Source: Phycisphaeraceae bacterium (GTDB lineage: Bacteria; Planctomycetota; Phycisphaerae; Phycisphaerales; Phycisphaeraceae). From it: 6,048 bases of DNA. The stretch lies in assembly GCA_029260675.1 (NCBI GenBank), contig JAJDCV010000033.1, positions 1-6,048 on the forward strand. Reading direction: 5' to 3'. This document shows positions 1 to 5,930 of this stretch, piece by piece. Both the position numbers and the translations under genes were made by a program. Every line of letters starts with the position of its first letter. Position 1 is the first letter of the stretch. A model generated the notes under the pieces. It was not told the DNA's origin and did not search any database. It saw only the letters and a program-made list of their open reading frames with translations.

Positions 1-998
1 ACAAGAACCACACCGCGATGCACTGGCACATGCACCACGACGGGGCGAGGCATTGGCGTGCTTGGAAAGAAATACAAGCGGGTGAGTCACAAAAAGAAGG
101 TATGCCCTGCGCGATTGTGTTGGGGGGTGAGGCGGTGCTGCCTTACGCGGCGACTTCGCCTTTGCCGCCGGGGGTCAGTGAGCTGTTGTTTGCGGGGTTC
201 CTCAATGGCGGCGCGATCCCGTTGGTAAAATGCAAAACGATCGACATGCACGTGCCCGCGAACGCGGAGATCGTGATCGAGGGTTATGTCAGCACCGAGG
301 CGGGTGGACCCGGGTACGACCCACGCAAGCCTCAAGCCTCACCCCTCAAGCACGGACACGAAGTATTCGAAGGCCCGTTCGGCGACCACACCGGGTTCTA
401 CTCGCTGCCGGACCGCTACCCGGTGTTTACGGTCACCGCGATCACGCACCGCAGGAATCCGGTCTACCCCACGACCGTTGTCGGGCAGCCGCCGCAGGAA
501 GACTATTATCTTGGGAAGGCGACCGAACGGCTGTTTCTGCCGTTACTCAAGACGCTGATCCCCGACATCATCGACTACGACCTGCCGATGTTCGGCGCGT
601 TCCATAATTGCGTATTCATCAAGATCAGGAAGGAATACCCGCTGCAGGCCAGGCGCGTAATGCACGCGGTCTGGGGCGCGGGGCAGATGGCGTGGACCAA
701 GATGATCTTTGTGGTCGATCACGATGTGGATGTACATGACCACGAGCAGGTGCTGTTCCACCTCTGTGCCAACTGTGACCCGGGGCGTGATATCGAGATC
801 GTCAACGGGCCGTTGGATATCCTCGATCACGCGGCGCCGCGGTTGGGAGCCGGTCACAAGATCGGGTTTGATGCGACCCGGAAAATCGCCGGCGAAGAGG
901 TCAACGGCCAGCCGGTCCGCGATTGGCCGCAACTTCTGAAGATGGACCCGGCGGTAAAAGAGCTGGTCGATCGGCGGTGGGGGGAGTACGGGCTTTAA
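1..998 (+). CDS. mqnL: UbiD-family decarboxylase, menaquinone (futalosine pathway) type, 5'-truncated
   Basis: The reading frame is open from the left edge (first full codon at base 3), so the N-terminus lies outside the window; the ATG at 18 is internal, within the conserved KNHTAMHWHMHHDGA stretch. UbiD enzymes use prenylated FMN made by a UbiX partner to decarboxylate aromatic or unsaturated acids. Counting from that internal Met, IVIEGYV carries the metal-ligand Glu (residue 88). EGPFGDHTG holds the conserved Glu118 and Asp123, matching the catalytic Glu and the acid position, which is Asp in E. coli UbiD. The upstream catalytic Arg is off the edge. The HWHMHHDGA variant, the WGAGQMAWTK-FVVDHDVDVHD block and the DRRWGEYGL end resemble the menaquinone-type decarboxylases (SCO4490-like, acting on a dehypoxanthinyl-futalosine-derived naphthoate) more than ubiquinone UbiD. 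Substrate assignment is inference; another UbiD subfamily is possible. The membership itself is near certain. The gene lies 23 bases upstream of the zinc-ribbon gene, same strand. Confidence 0.8.
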   Translation, partial: KNHTAMHWHMHHDGARHWRAWKEIQAGESQKEGMPCAIVLGGEAVLPYAATSPLPPGVSELLFAGFLNGGAIPLVKCKTIDMHVPANAEIVIEGYVSTEAGGPGYDPRKPQASPLKHGHEVFEGPFGDHTGFYSLPDRYPVFTVTAITHRRNPVYPTTVVGQPPQEDYYLGKATERLFLPLLKTLIPDIIDYDLPMFGAFHNCVFIKIRKEYPLQARRVMHAVWGAGQMAWTKMIFVVDHDVDVHDHEQVLFHLCANCDPGRDIEIVNGPLDILDHAAPRLGAGHKIGFDATRKIAGEEVNGQPVRDWPQLLKMDPAVKELVDRRWGEYGL

Positions 999-1021
999 CG
1001 GGTGAGTGGACGAGAGGTCGA

Positions 1022-1345
1022 ATGCATTCCTCAGCGGTAGATTTCCGATTCTGGTTTTTCCTGGCGCTGGGCCTGGCCATGGCCTTTCTCGTGTCGGCGT
1101 TTGTGATTGCGGGGTATGTCCGAAGCCGGGTGATGAAAAAAGACCGCATGGATGCACCGCGCTGTTGCGCCCAGTGTGGCTACAACCTCACGGGGTATCG
1201 GATGCCGCGCTGCCCGGAGTGCGGCGCCGCGGTCGGTTTTACGAAGACATTCGAGCAACTCGGGGTCGATGAGCAGCAGGTAATTCAGCACGTGGAAGGG
1301 CGGGGGTTAGGGTTCAGCCACGAAGACCCGAAGAAGGCAGAATAA
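1022..1345 (+). CDS. Small membrane-anchored zinc-ribbon protein
   Basis: This 107-residue protein has a hydrophobic segment at about residues 10-32 (FWFFLALGLAMAFLVSAFVIAGY). A basic stretch (RSRVMKKDR) follows, which by the positive-inside rule places the rest in the cytoplasm. It then carries a zinc ribbon with Cys49-x2-Cys52 and Cys64-x2-Cys67 in the form CAQCGYNLTGYRMPRCPECG. The C-terminal 40 residues are polar with no recognised motif. Short membrane proteins with this CxxCGYxLxG...CPECG ribbon are a common uncharacterised type in planctomycetes; the specific role is unknown. I chose the ATG at 1022 because it follows the upstream stop by 23 bases and has GAGAGG at 1012-1017, a slightly close ribosome binding site. 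The open frame extends back to 923, but that part lies inside the decarboxylase gene and looks like a shadow. It is probably co-transcribed with the decarboxylase, but a functional link is not shown. Confidence 0.8.
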   Translation: MHSSAVDFRFWFFLALGLAMAFLVSAFVIAGYVRSRVMKKDRMDAPRCCAQCGYNLTGYRMPRCPECGAAVGFTKTFEQLGVDEQQVIQHVEGRGLGFSHEDPKKAE

Positions 1346-1366
1346 TAACCACAAATACACGCGGGT

Positions 1367-1412
1367 GATCGCGAATAAGGAGGGAGATTAGACACCAGGT
1401 CTTATCACGATC
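1367..1412. repeat. Imperfect inverted repeat between convergent genes
   Basis: GATCG (1367-1371) and ATAAG (1375-1379) are matched by CTTAT (1401-1405) and CGATC (1408-1412). This makes two 5-bp stem blocks separated by a small internal loop, with about 21 bases in the apical loop. It sits between the end of the zinc-ribbon gene and the end of the PhoX-like gene, and overlaps the latter's stop codon. The position suits a bidirectional terminator, but the stem is weak and AT-rich and no clear T-run follows on either strand, so this is only a candidate. Confidence 0.25.
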
Positions 1413-3030
1413 TACTTCTTTGCCGGATCCTCATGCACACCAGACCCGCGAAGAGACTAAACGCCCCAGGCTCGGGGATGTTGGCCACGTTCCCCGGCGG
1501 GGTCCCCGCGTTCCAATTGCCCAGCACGGTGTTCAGGTCCGCCAAGCCCACAAACCCGTCGCCGCTTGGGTCCGCCAGCGGGTCGCCCGGCGGGACGTTC
1601 TGGTTCCACGCACCCAACACGATGTTCAGGTCCGTGATCCCGACAAACCCGTCGCCGTCCAGGTCACCGACGATCGGGACCGTGAGCATGACCAGGTTGT
1701 CGTTGCCGCTGGAGGGGTGCTGAACATTGACGTAAGCCCGTCCCTGAACAAGCGGATCGAAGTACAACCCGGTCGGCTCGGCGCTGACAACACCCAGCGA
1801 CGCCCAACGCGCAATCCGGTCGGCCACGCCGTCGTTGTTCAGGTCTTCCGCGAACCAGATGTTGCCGTTGCCAGAGTCCTCACTGACGTAGATGTTACCG
1901 CTGGCGTCGATCGACAGGTTGTCGGGATTGGTGAAGATCGCACCGGCGTTATTCACCGCTACACCGGTGGCGGCGTCGATGGTGGTCGGGTTGACAAACT
2001 CCCTGACCGTCGCGGCGCTGGCGGTGGCCAGTTCGACCGAAAAAACCTGGCGGGTGCTGGTGGTGGCCACGTAGAGCACATCATTGCCGTTGGCCAGCTT
2101 GCTGATTTCCAGGTCCTCCGGGCGGGAGTAGTTGCTGGCGCCCACATCATCGGCCGCGGTCCGGCCCGGCCGGGTGTTCCCGCCGGTGACCGTGAACGGA
2201 TCGGTGATCCCCGGCAGCGTGACACCCGCCGCGTCGGTCAACGGCTCCCAGGTCGCGGCTCCGACATTGGCGCCATCACCCGCCACGTCGTCCTTAAGTA
2301 CAAACGTCTGGCCTTGGGTCAGTGCCGAGGCGGTGTTGGGGTTGGTGGGTGCGAATTTATAGATGCCACCCCCGAAGGCTTCGTCGATGTAATAGAGGTT
2401 CCCCGCCGAATCAAACCTCAGCCCCTCTTGCGAGACATTGGCGATTGGGGCCCGTTCGACGAAGTTGATCGGCGTGGTGTTCGGGTCGTCCAGCGGGTTG
2501 GTGATCTCGAAGAGTCGGCCCAGGCCCGCCCACTCCTCGCCGGTGATCACCGTCCCCCAGGGCGTCCAGGTCGACCCGTCTAACGCGCCCCACCCGGCGT
2601 TGAATCCGAGGTTGACCGACTGCCCGGTGACATGGTCGTAGCGGGACACCCCGGCGTTGGCGCCGGTCTCATGGGCGACGAACAGGTATCGGCCCGCGTC
2701 CGGCCCGGTCTCGTTGGTCGTGATCATGTCCCAGTTGCCCAGCTTGGTCGGGCTGAGGTAGTTCGAGGCGTTCTTTGATACCAGCGAGGTCTGCGAGATG
2801 ATGCCGTCGGATAAGAGAAACGGGGTGTTCACCTCTTGGGCGCTGCCGGCCGGCGCATCGACCGCCGGTGTGGTCAGGGGTGTGAAGTTAATCGCCGTTC
2901 CCGCATGGGCGGCCGTAGCGGAAATACCCGCCAGGATGAAAAGCGTCACCCAACCCATCACACGCATTGCATGTGTGCTTGAATCGGAATCACATCGGGA
3001 AGCAGCGCAGGCAGTAGCCAGATCTTGCAT
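1405..3030 (-). CDS. Exported PhoX/DUF839-family protein with dockerin-like repeats and PEP-CTERM-like tail
   Basis: From the ATG at 3030 the product is 541 residues. A long N-region precedes a signal peptide (MRVMGWVTLFILAGISATAAHA, cut near residue 43). The body (about 45-450) resembles the PhoX alkaline phosphatase/DUF839 beta-propeller family: WTPWGTVITGEEW (155-167), GRLFEI, SRPEDLEI (302-309), TNPDNLSIDASGNIYVSED (367-385). Characterised PhoX enzymes are calcium/iron phosphatases with Cys-Glu at the TGEE position; here Gly164 replaces that Cys, so phosphatase activity is uncertain. Residues 456-467 and 487-498 form two dockerin-like calcium loops spaced 31 residues apart. The C-terminus IPEPGAFSLFAGLVCMRIRQRSRS resembles a PEP-CTERM sorting signal: motif, short hydrophobic run, basic end. 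The start is chosen for the Shine-Dalgarno TGAGGAG nine bases upstream; the frame extends to 3114 without such a site, and the ATG at 2967 would give a tidier signal peptide but lacks one. Likely surface-attached. Confidence 0.85.
   Translation of the reverse strand: MQDLATACAASRCDSDSSTHAMRVMGWVTLFILAGISATAAHAGTAINFTPLTTPAVDAPAGSAQEVNTPFLLSDGIISQTSLVSKNASNYLSPTKLGNWDMITTNETGPDAGRYLFVAHETGANAGVSRYDHVTGQSVNLGFNAGWGALDGSTWTPWGTVITGEEWAGLGRLFEITNPLDDPNTTPINFVERAPIANVSQEGLRFDSAGNLYYIDEAFGGGIYKFAPTNPNTASALTQGQTFVLKDDVAGDGANVGAATWEPLTDAAGVTLPGITDPFTVTGGNTRPGRTAADDVGASNYSRPEDLEISKLANGNDVLYVATTSTRQVFSVELATASAATVREFVNPTTIDAATGVAVNNAGAIFTNPDNLSIDASGNIYVSEDSGNGNIWFAEDLNNDGVADRIARWASLGVVSAEPTGLYFDPLVQGRAYVNVQHPSSGNDNLVMLTVPIVGDLDGDGFVGITDLNIVLGAWNQNVPPGDPLADPSGDGFVGLADLNTVLGNWNAGTPPGNVANIPEPGAFSLFAGLVCMRIRQRSRS
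1547..1657 (-). repeat. Tandem dockerin-like coding repeat (two units, 93-bp period)
   Basis: The 15-base string ACAAACCCGTCGCCG occurs at 1550-1564 and again at 1643-1657 on the plus strand, exactly 93 bases (31 codons) apart. Each copy encodes, on the minus strand, the heart of a dockerin-like calcium loop (GDGFVG). Unit one has Asp456, Asp458, Asp460 and Asp467 at loop positions 1, 3, 5 and 12. Unit two has Asp487, Ser489, Asp491 and Asp498. The repeat is therefore within the gene and explained by protein structure. Confidence 0.8.
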
Positions 3031-3039
3031 GGCAGGTTT

Positions 3040-3046
3040 CTCCTCA
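3040..3046 (-). promoter_or_regulatory. Ribosome binding site that sets the start of the PhoX-like gene
   Basis: On the minus strand the sequence reads TGAGGAG, followed by nine bases and then the ATG at 3030-3028. It is the clearest Shine-Dalgarno match in the window. It supports the 3030 start over the upstream in-frame codon at 3114 and the downstream ATG at 2967. Confidence 0.75.
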
Positions 3047-3061
3047 CGGAAGTTTCGGGTG

Positions 3062-3080
3062 ACCGCTCTCCGCCAGCGGT
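3062..3080 (-). promoter_or_regulatory. Inverted repeat in the leader of the PhoX-like gene
   Basis: ACCGCT (3062-3067) and AGCGGT (3075-3080) form a perfect 6-bp inverted repeat around a 7-base spacer. It lies between the -10-like box and the ribosome binding site of the minus-strand PhoX-like gene. It could be an operator half-site pair or an mRNA hairpin that stabilises or gates the leader. It does not resemble a textbook Pho box that I can recognise. Confidence 0.4.
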
Positions 3081-3087
3081 GTAGAGA

Positions 3088-3093
3088 AGTATA
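3088..3093 (-). promoter_or_regulatory. Candidate -10 box of the PhoX-like gene
   Basis: On the minus strand this reads TATACT, five of six matches to TATAAT, within an AT-rich patch in GC-rich DNA. Transcription from it would begin near 3080, giving a leader of about 50 bases with the inverted repeat at its very start. The -35 position (about 3111-3116, reading ATTTGG) is poor, so activation by a regulator or an alternative sigma factor is possible. Confidence 0.4.
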
Positions 3094-3195
3094 TCTTAAC
3101 GGATCTGGGCCCAAATAAACAGAAAAATCCCGGGCGTTTGTGTGACCGGATCGGATGGTTAGGCAAGATGGGGGGAAACCCCTGCAAGGCTGGGG

Positions 3196-3435
3196 CTACG
3201 CGGCTGGGGTGAGTTCCTCGTCCTCAATCAATACGCTGTCTTCAACCACGCCCGCCATCTTCTCTTCGATCGAGTTGAGGTACTCAAGGCGCATCTTCTT
3301 GGAGCGGACGATCAGGTCGTGCCGCTGGGTCTCGAAGTGGGCCCGGGCCGAGAGCACCGCCGCCACGGAGGTGACCAGGCAGTACGCCAGCCCGGCGAGG
3401 ATCAGCCAGATCAGGATGGGGGGTACAGGACTCAC
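3196..3435 (-). CDS. Small single-pass membrane protein with coiled-coil tail, unknown function
   Basis: Starting at GTG 3435 this encodes 79 residues. A hydrophobic helix (about residues 6-29, ILIWLILAGLAYCLVTSVAAVLSA) comes first. A charged, heptad-like helix (about 30-62, RAHFETQRHDLIVRSKKMRLEYLNSIEEKM) follows, and the end is acidic (EDSVLIEDEELTPAA). I do not recognise the family. The membrane helix plus amphipathic helix pattern and the ordered composition argue that it is real, whereas the overlapping plus-strand frame at 3155-3685 is Ser/Arg-rich nonsense. The frame continues to a TTG at 3489, but the extra 18 residues (rich in Gly and Pro) look non-coding and neither start has a proper ribosome binding site. 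It lies 165 bases upstream of the PhoX-like gene on the same strand, and diverges from the large membrane protein at 3597. It may be a scaffold or small regulatory subunit; this is a guess. Confidence 0.6.
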   Translation of the reverse strand: MSPVPPILIWLILAGLAYCLVTSVAAVLSARAHFETQRHDLIVRSKKMRLEYLNSIEEKMAGVVEDSVLIEDEELTPAA

Positions 3436-3458
3436 TCCCAGCGTATCGGGCCCCCCCG

Positions 3459-3480
3459 GTGGGTGTCTTGATCCACCCGC
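3459..3480. repeat. Short hairpin in the divergent intergenic region
   Basis: GGGTG (3461-3465) and CACCC (3474-3478) pair around an 8-base loop, and the stem extends by one G-T and one G-C pair to 3459/3480. It lies just upstream of the small membrane protein's GTG, next to a run of seven C at 3451-3457. The whole region between the divergent genes (3436-3596) otherwise shows no recognisable RNA gene. The hairpin could be a leader structure or chance in GC-rich DNA. Confidence 0.25.
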
Positions 3481-3584
3481 GACTGCCAACCGTTATCGGG
3501 CGGATTGTGTCCGCATAACCGGCATCCTTCGGGCTATACAGAAAGCAACGCTCCCCCGATCGTGCCTTTACCCACGCATACCGC

Positions 3585-3590
3585 TACACT
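3585..3590 (+). promoter_or_regulatory. Candidate -10 box placing the transcription start at the ATG of the next gene
   Basis: TACACT matches TATAAT at four of six positions, including the conserved first TA and final T. It ends six bases before the ATG at 3597. A promoter here would start the transcript at or next to the start codon, giving a leaderless mRNA; that fits the complete absence of a Shine-Dalgarno sequence upstream of this gene. No convincing -35 box is seen at the matching distance. Confidence 0.3.
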
Positions 3591-3596
3591 TCACAT

Positions 3597-5882
3597 ATGC
3601 ACGGGGCCCTGAAAAATACGATCACCAGGCTCACCGTCAGCCTCCTGCTAGCCCTGGCCACACCCGTGTTCGCACAGGTCGATGACGTACTTCTGGAAGT
3701 TGAACGCGGGCACCTGGGCCTCGCCGGGCAGTCACGCATGGGTGCCTGGACTCCCATCCGCGTCACCCTGGAAAACCGGTCGTCCGAACCCAGGCAGGTC
3801 CTCTGCCGCTGGCTGCTTGACGACGCCGACGGCGACCGCGTCATGGCGCAACGCCGGGTCACTCTCGACGCGCTGGGCACGCACGACGCCTGGGTCTACG
3901 GCCCGCTGCCGATCAGAGCACAACACAGCGACCCCTGGGTGATCCAGGTACTCAATGAAGACGCGACAGCCGAGTTAGCACGCACCGAAGCCCGGCCCGC
4001 GACGATCCACCCGCCCAGACAACGCCTGATCGGTATCGCCGGCAACCAGGACTTGGGCCTGGGCGCCTACACCTATCAAACCACCACCCACGAGCCGCTC
4101 TCAATCATCACCGGCCTGTCGCTGACTACCCTGCCGGACCGCTGGTACGGGCTATCGGCGATCGACACACTCATCTGGTCGCGCGGCGGCGGCGAGCCCG
4201 ACGACCCCCTGGTCTCAAGCAACACCCAGCAGGCGCTGCGCCAATGGGTCCGACGCGGCGGCCACCTGGTCATCGTCCTCCCCGCGATCGGCCAATCTTG
4301 GACGGGTTCGGGTATGTCTGACCTCTTACCGGTCAAGGCCGACCAGATGCACCGCATCCAAGGCGAGCCCCCCACATGGCTTGGCAGCGTCCTGGCCGAA
4401 GAACGGATCGACGTGGAAATGACCACGTTCAGCACCCGCCCCGGTGACGGCGTAGACATCATCAAGACGCACGCATTGAAACACAAGGACCGACCCGTTG
4501 AAGAACGCCCGGTCATCGTCGCCAAACGATTTGGCGCCGGCCGGATTACGCTCATCGGGGTCGACCTTGCAGACCGCCGCATCACACAGATGGGCCTGCC
4601 TAATGGGAAGTATCCGATCTGGAACGACGTCTTCATGTGGCAGGCCCCCGTCTACAGCAAGACGAAGATCGATTCCGATATCGAAGCCGGTAACATGTCC
4701 AGACCCACCAGCCGCGGCACCATCCCGCTGGGGCGTTTCATCCCCGGCCGTGTCTCGATGCGGGGCACCGCCGCCACCGCGTTGCTCGCCGCTATCCTGT
4801 TGTTCGGTCTCTACTGGCTCGCCGCAGGACCGTTGAGTTTCATCGCGCTGAAAAAGAAAGACGCCGCACGTCATAGCTGGGTCGTCTTCGTCTCGGTGGT
4901 TATTGGGTTTTCAGCGATCAGCTGGGCCGGTGCCTGGCTGATCGCGCCAAGCCGCGCCGCCGTGTCTCATTTCACCCTCATCGATGCACAGGCCGATTCA
5001 CCCAACGTTCACGCACACAGCTGGCTGTCGATCTATCTGCCCACCTTCGCCAACCAGCGCGTCGAGATCGACCCGGACCATCCCCAGGCCCGGAACACCC
5101 TGTCGAGCCCCGGCATGATCACCGGCGGCGAAGACACCGGCTTCGTCGACCCACAAAACTACACGCTCGACGCCGGTTCACCCCGAGTTGCCGACATCCC
5201 GTTCCGATCCACCGCCAAGCAGCTCGAACTGGATTTCCTCGGCCGGATTGACAAACCACAAACCGGCCTGACCGAACCGCTGATCCTCCCGCAAGGCAAA
5301 CTCGAGATCGAGAACTTTTGGCCTAAAGGAAAACTCTCCCACGGCCTGCCCGGACCGCTGCGCGACGTCCTGTTGATCTTTTGCCCCGGTGAAAACAAGG
5401 CACCCCACATCTGGCAATATCCCACCGACTGGGAGCCCAAGCAGATTCTGGACCTGGGGCAACTCACTAACAATCAACTGCTTGTCGTACGTTCTAAGGA
5501 CAGCACATACAACACGAGAACCTGGCCCAAAGAAGGCTTCCTGGGCCAACTCATGAGCAACCAGCCCGGCCAACAACTCATCAACGCCACAGGGACCGAG
5601 GCCCTCACACCCTCCAGCGAAATGATCAAGTACATCCAACTGCTCAGCTTCTACGACGCACTGCCCCCGCCTGACTTCCGCAAGAAAGGCTTCAACGTCG
5701 CCGTGAATTACCAACGCGCCCTCGGCAGACAGCTCGACCTCACGCACCTCATGGCAGGCAAGCGGCTCATCGTCATCGGCCACCTGGAAAACTCACCCCT
5801 GCCCGTCCCCATGACGGTCAATGAAAAAGAAATCCCCTCCACCGGCTGGACCGTCGTCCGTTGGGTGTATGATTTCAAGTAA
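3597..5882 (+). CDS. Exported, membrane-anchored protein with GATase1-like region, likely ABC exporter partner
   Basis: This is a 761-residue protein. A signal peptide (residues 1-26, hydrophobic LTVSLLLALATPVFA then Gln) is followed by a beta-rich domain (about 27-135: WTPIRVTLENRS, RWLLDDADGDR). Next comes an alpha/beta region (about 142-350) with RLIGIAGN, LSAIDTLIWSR, ALRQWVRRGGHLVIVLPA and KRFGAGRITLIGVDL, which resembles the GATase1-like fold seen in large bacterial membrane proteins. No cysteine occurs there, so no amidotransferase nucleophile. Two membrane helices follow (about 391-412 and 426-450), joined by GPLSFIALKKKDAARHSW, similar to the YWLxxGPxxxxxLKRxxRxxxAW linker of such proteins. 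A second exported domain (about 451-761) ends in a beta-like WTVVRWVYDFK. The gene precedes an ABC ATPase by 48 bases, recalling GldG-type accessory proteins of ABC-2 systems; that role is inferred. The start fits the signal peptide. Confidence 0.85.
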   Translation: MHGALKNTITRLTVSLLLALATPVFAQVDDVLLEVERGHLGLAGQSRMGAWTPIRVTLENRSSEPRQVLCRWLLDDADGDRVMAQRRVTLDALGTHDAWVYGPLPIRAQHSDPWVIQVLNEDATAELARTEARPATIHPPRQRLIGIAGNQDLGLGAYTYQTTTHEPLSIITGLSLTTLPDRWYGLSAIDTLIWSRGGGEPDDPLVSSNTQQALRQWVRRGGHLVIVLPAIGQSWTGSGMSDLLPVKADQMHRIQGEPPTWLGSVLAEERIDVEMTTFSTRPGDGVDIIKTHALKHKDRPVEERPVIVAKRFGAGRITLIGVDLADRRITQMGLPNGKYPIWNDVFMWQAPVYSKTKIDSDIEAGNMSRPTSRGTIPLGRFIPGRVSMRGTAATALLAAILLFGLYWLAAGPLSFIALKKKDAARHSWVVFVSVVIGFSAISWAGAWLIAPSRAAVSHFTLIDAQADSPNVHAHSWLSIYLPTFANQRVEIDPDHPQARNTLSSPGMITGGEDTGFVDPQNYTLDAGSPRVADIPFRSTAKQLELDFLGRIDKPQTGLTEPLILPQGKLEIENFWPKGKLSHGLPGPLRDVLLIFCPGENKAPHIWQYPTDWEPKQILDLGQLTNNQLLVVRSKDSTYNTRTWPKEGFLGQLMSNQPGQQLINATGTEALTPSSEMIKYIQLLSFYDALPPPDFRKKGFNVAVNYQRALGRQLDLTHLMAGKRLIVIGHLENSPLPVPMTVNEKEIPSTGWTVVRWVYDFK

Positions 5883-5886
5883 GCAC

Positions 5887-5915
5887 CGGCGGTCATACAG
5901 TAAGACCACCCGCCG
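5887..5915 (+). repeat. Hairpin between the large membrane protein and the ABC ATPase gene
   Basis: CGGCGG (5887-5892) is complementary to CCGCCG (5910-5915). An alternative inner stem, GGTC (5891-5894) with GACC (5904-5907), is also possible. There is no T-run after it, so it is not a convincing intrinsic terminator. It might mark partial attenuation or an mRNA processing point in an operon. Confidence 0.3.
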
Positions 5916-5930
5916 ACCCGGATCTCACCC

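Noticed and set aside
923..1021. N-terminal extension of the zinc-ribbon protein by 33 residues
   Set aside because: It lies mostly inside the UbiD gene in another frame, has Gly/Arg-rich composition, and would place an unlikely polar stretch before the membrane helix; the ATG at 1022 has a ribosome binding site.
543..1157. 204-codon frame on the minus strand across the end of the UbiD gene and the zinc-ribbon gene
   Set aside because: It runs antisense to two well-supported genes and shows no recognisable motif.
1420..2583. Long open frame of 387 codons on the plus strand, antisense to the PhoX-like gene
   Set aside because: Its product is a low-order Val/Arg/Gly/Asp-rich string with no domain, signal or motif, as expected opposite a GC-rich gene; the minus-strand frame has a clear family, signal peptide and repeats.
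3129..3134. CCCGGG followed on the minus strand by ATTTTT, as a possible terminator of the small membrane protein gene
   Set aside because: The palindrome has no loop and cannot form a usable hairpin; the nearby GGGG-AAA-CCCC at 3172-3182 has only a 4-bp stem and no T-run.
3155..3685. 176-codon plus-strand frame across the small membrane protein and the start of the large one
   Set aside because: Ser/Arg-rich translation; its Ser run is simply the antisense of the acidic tail of the minus-strand protein, and it overlaps the signal peptide of the gene at 3597 in another frame.
5178..5783. 201-codon minus-strand frame within the large membrane protein gene
   Set aside because: Antisense shadow in GC-rich DNA with no motif and no start context; similar frames at 4076-4636 and 4326-4874 rejected for the same reason.
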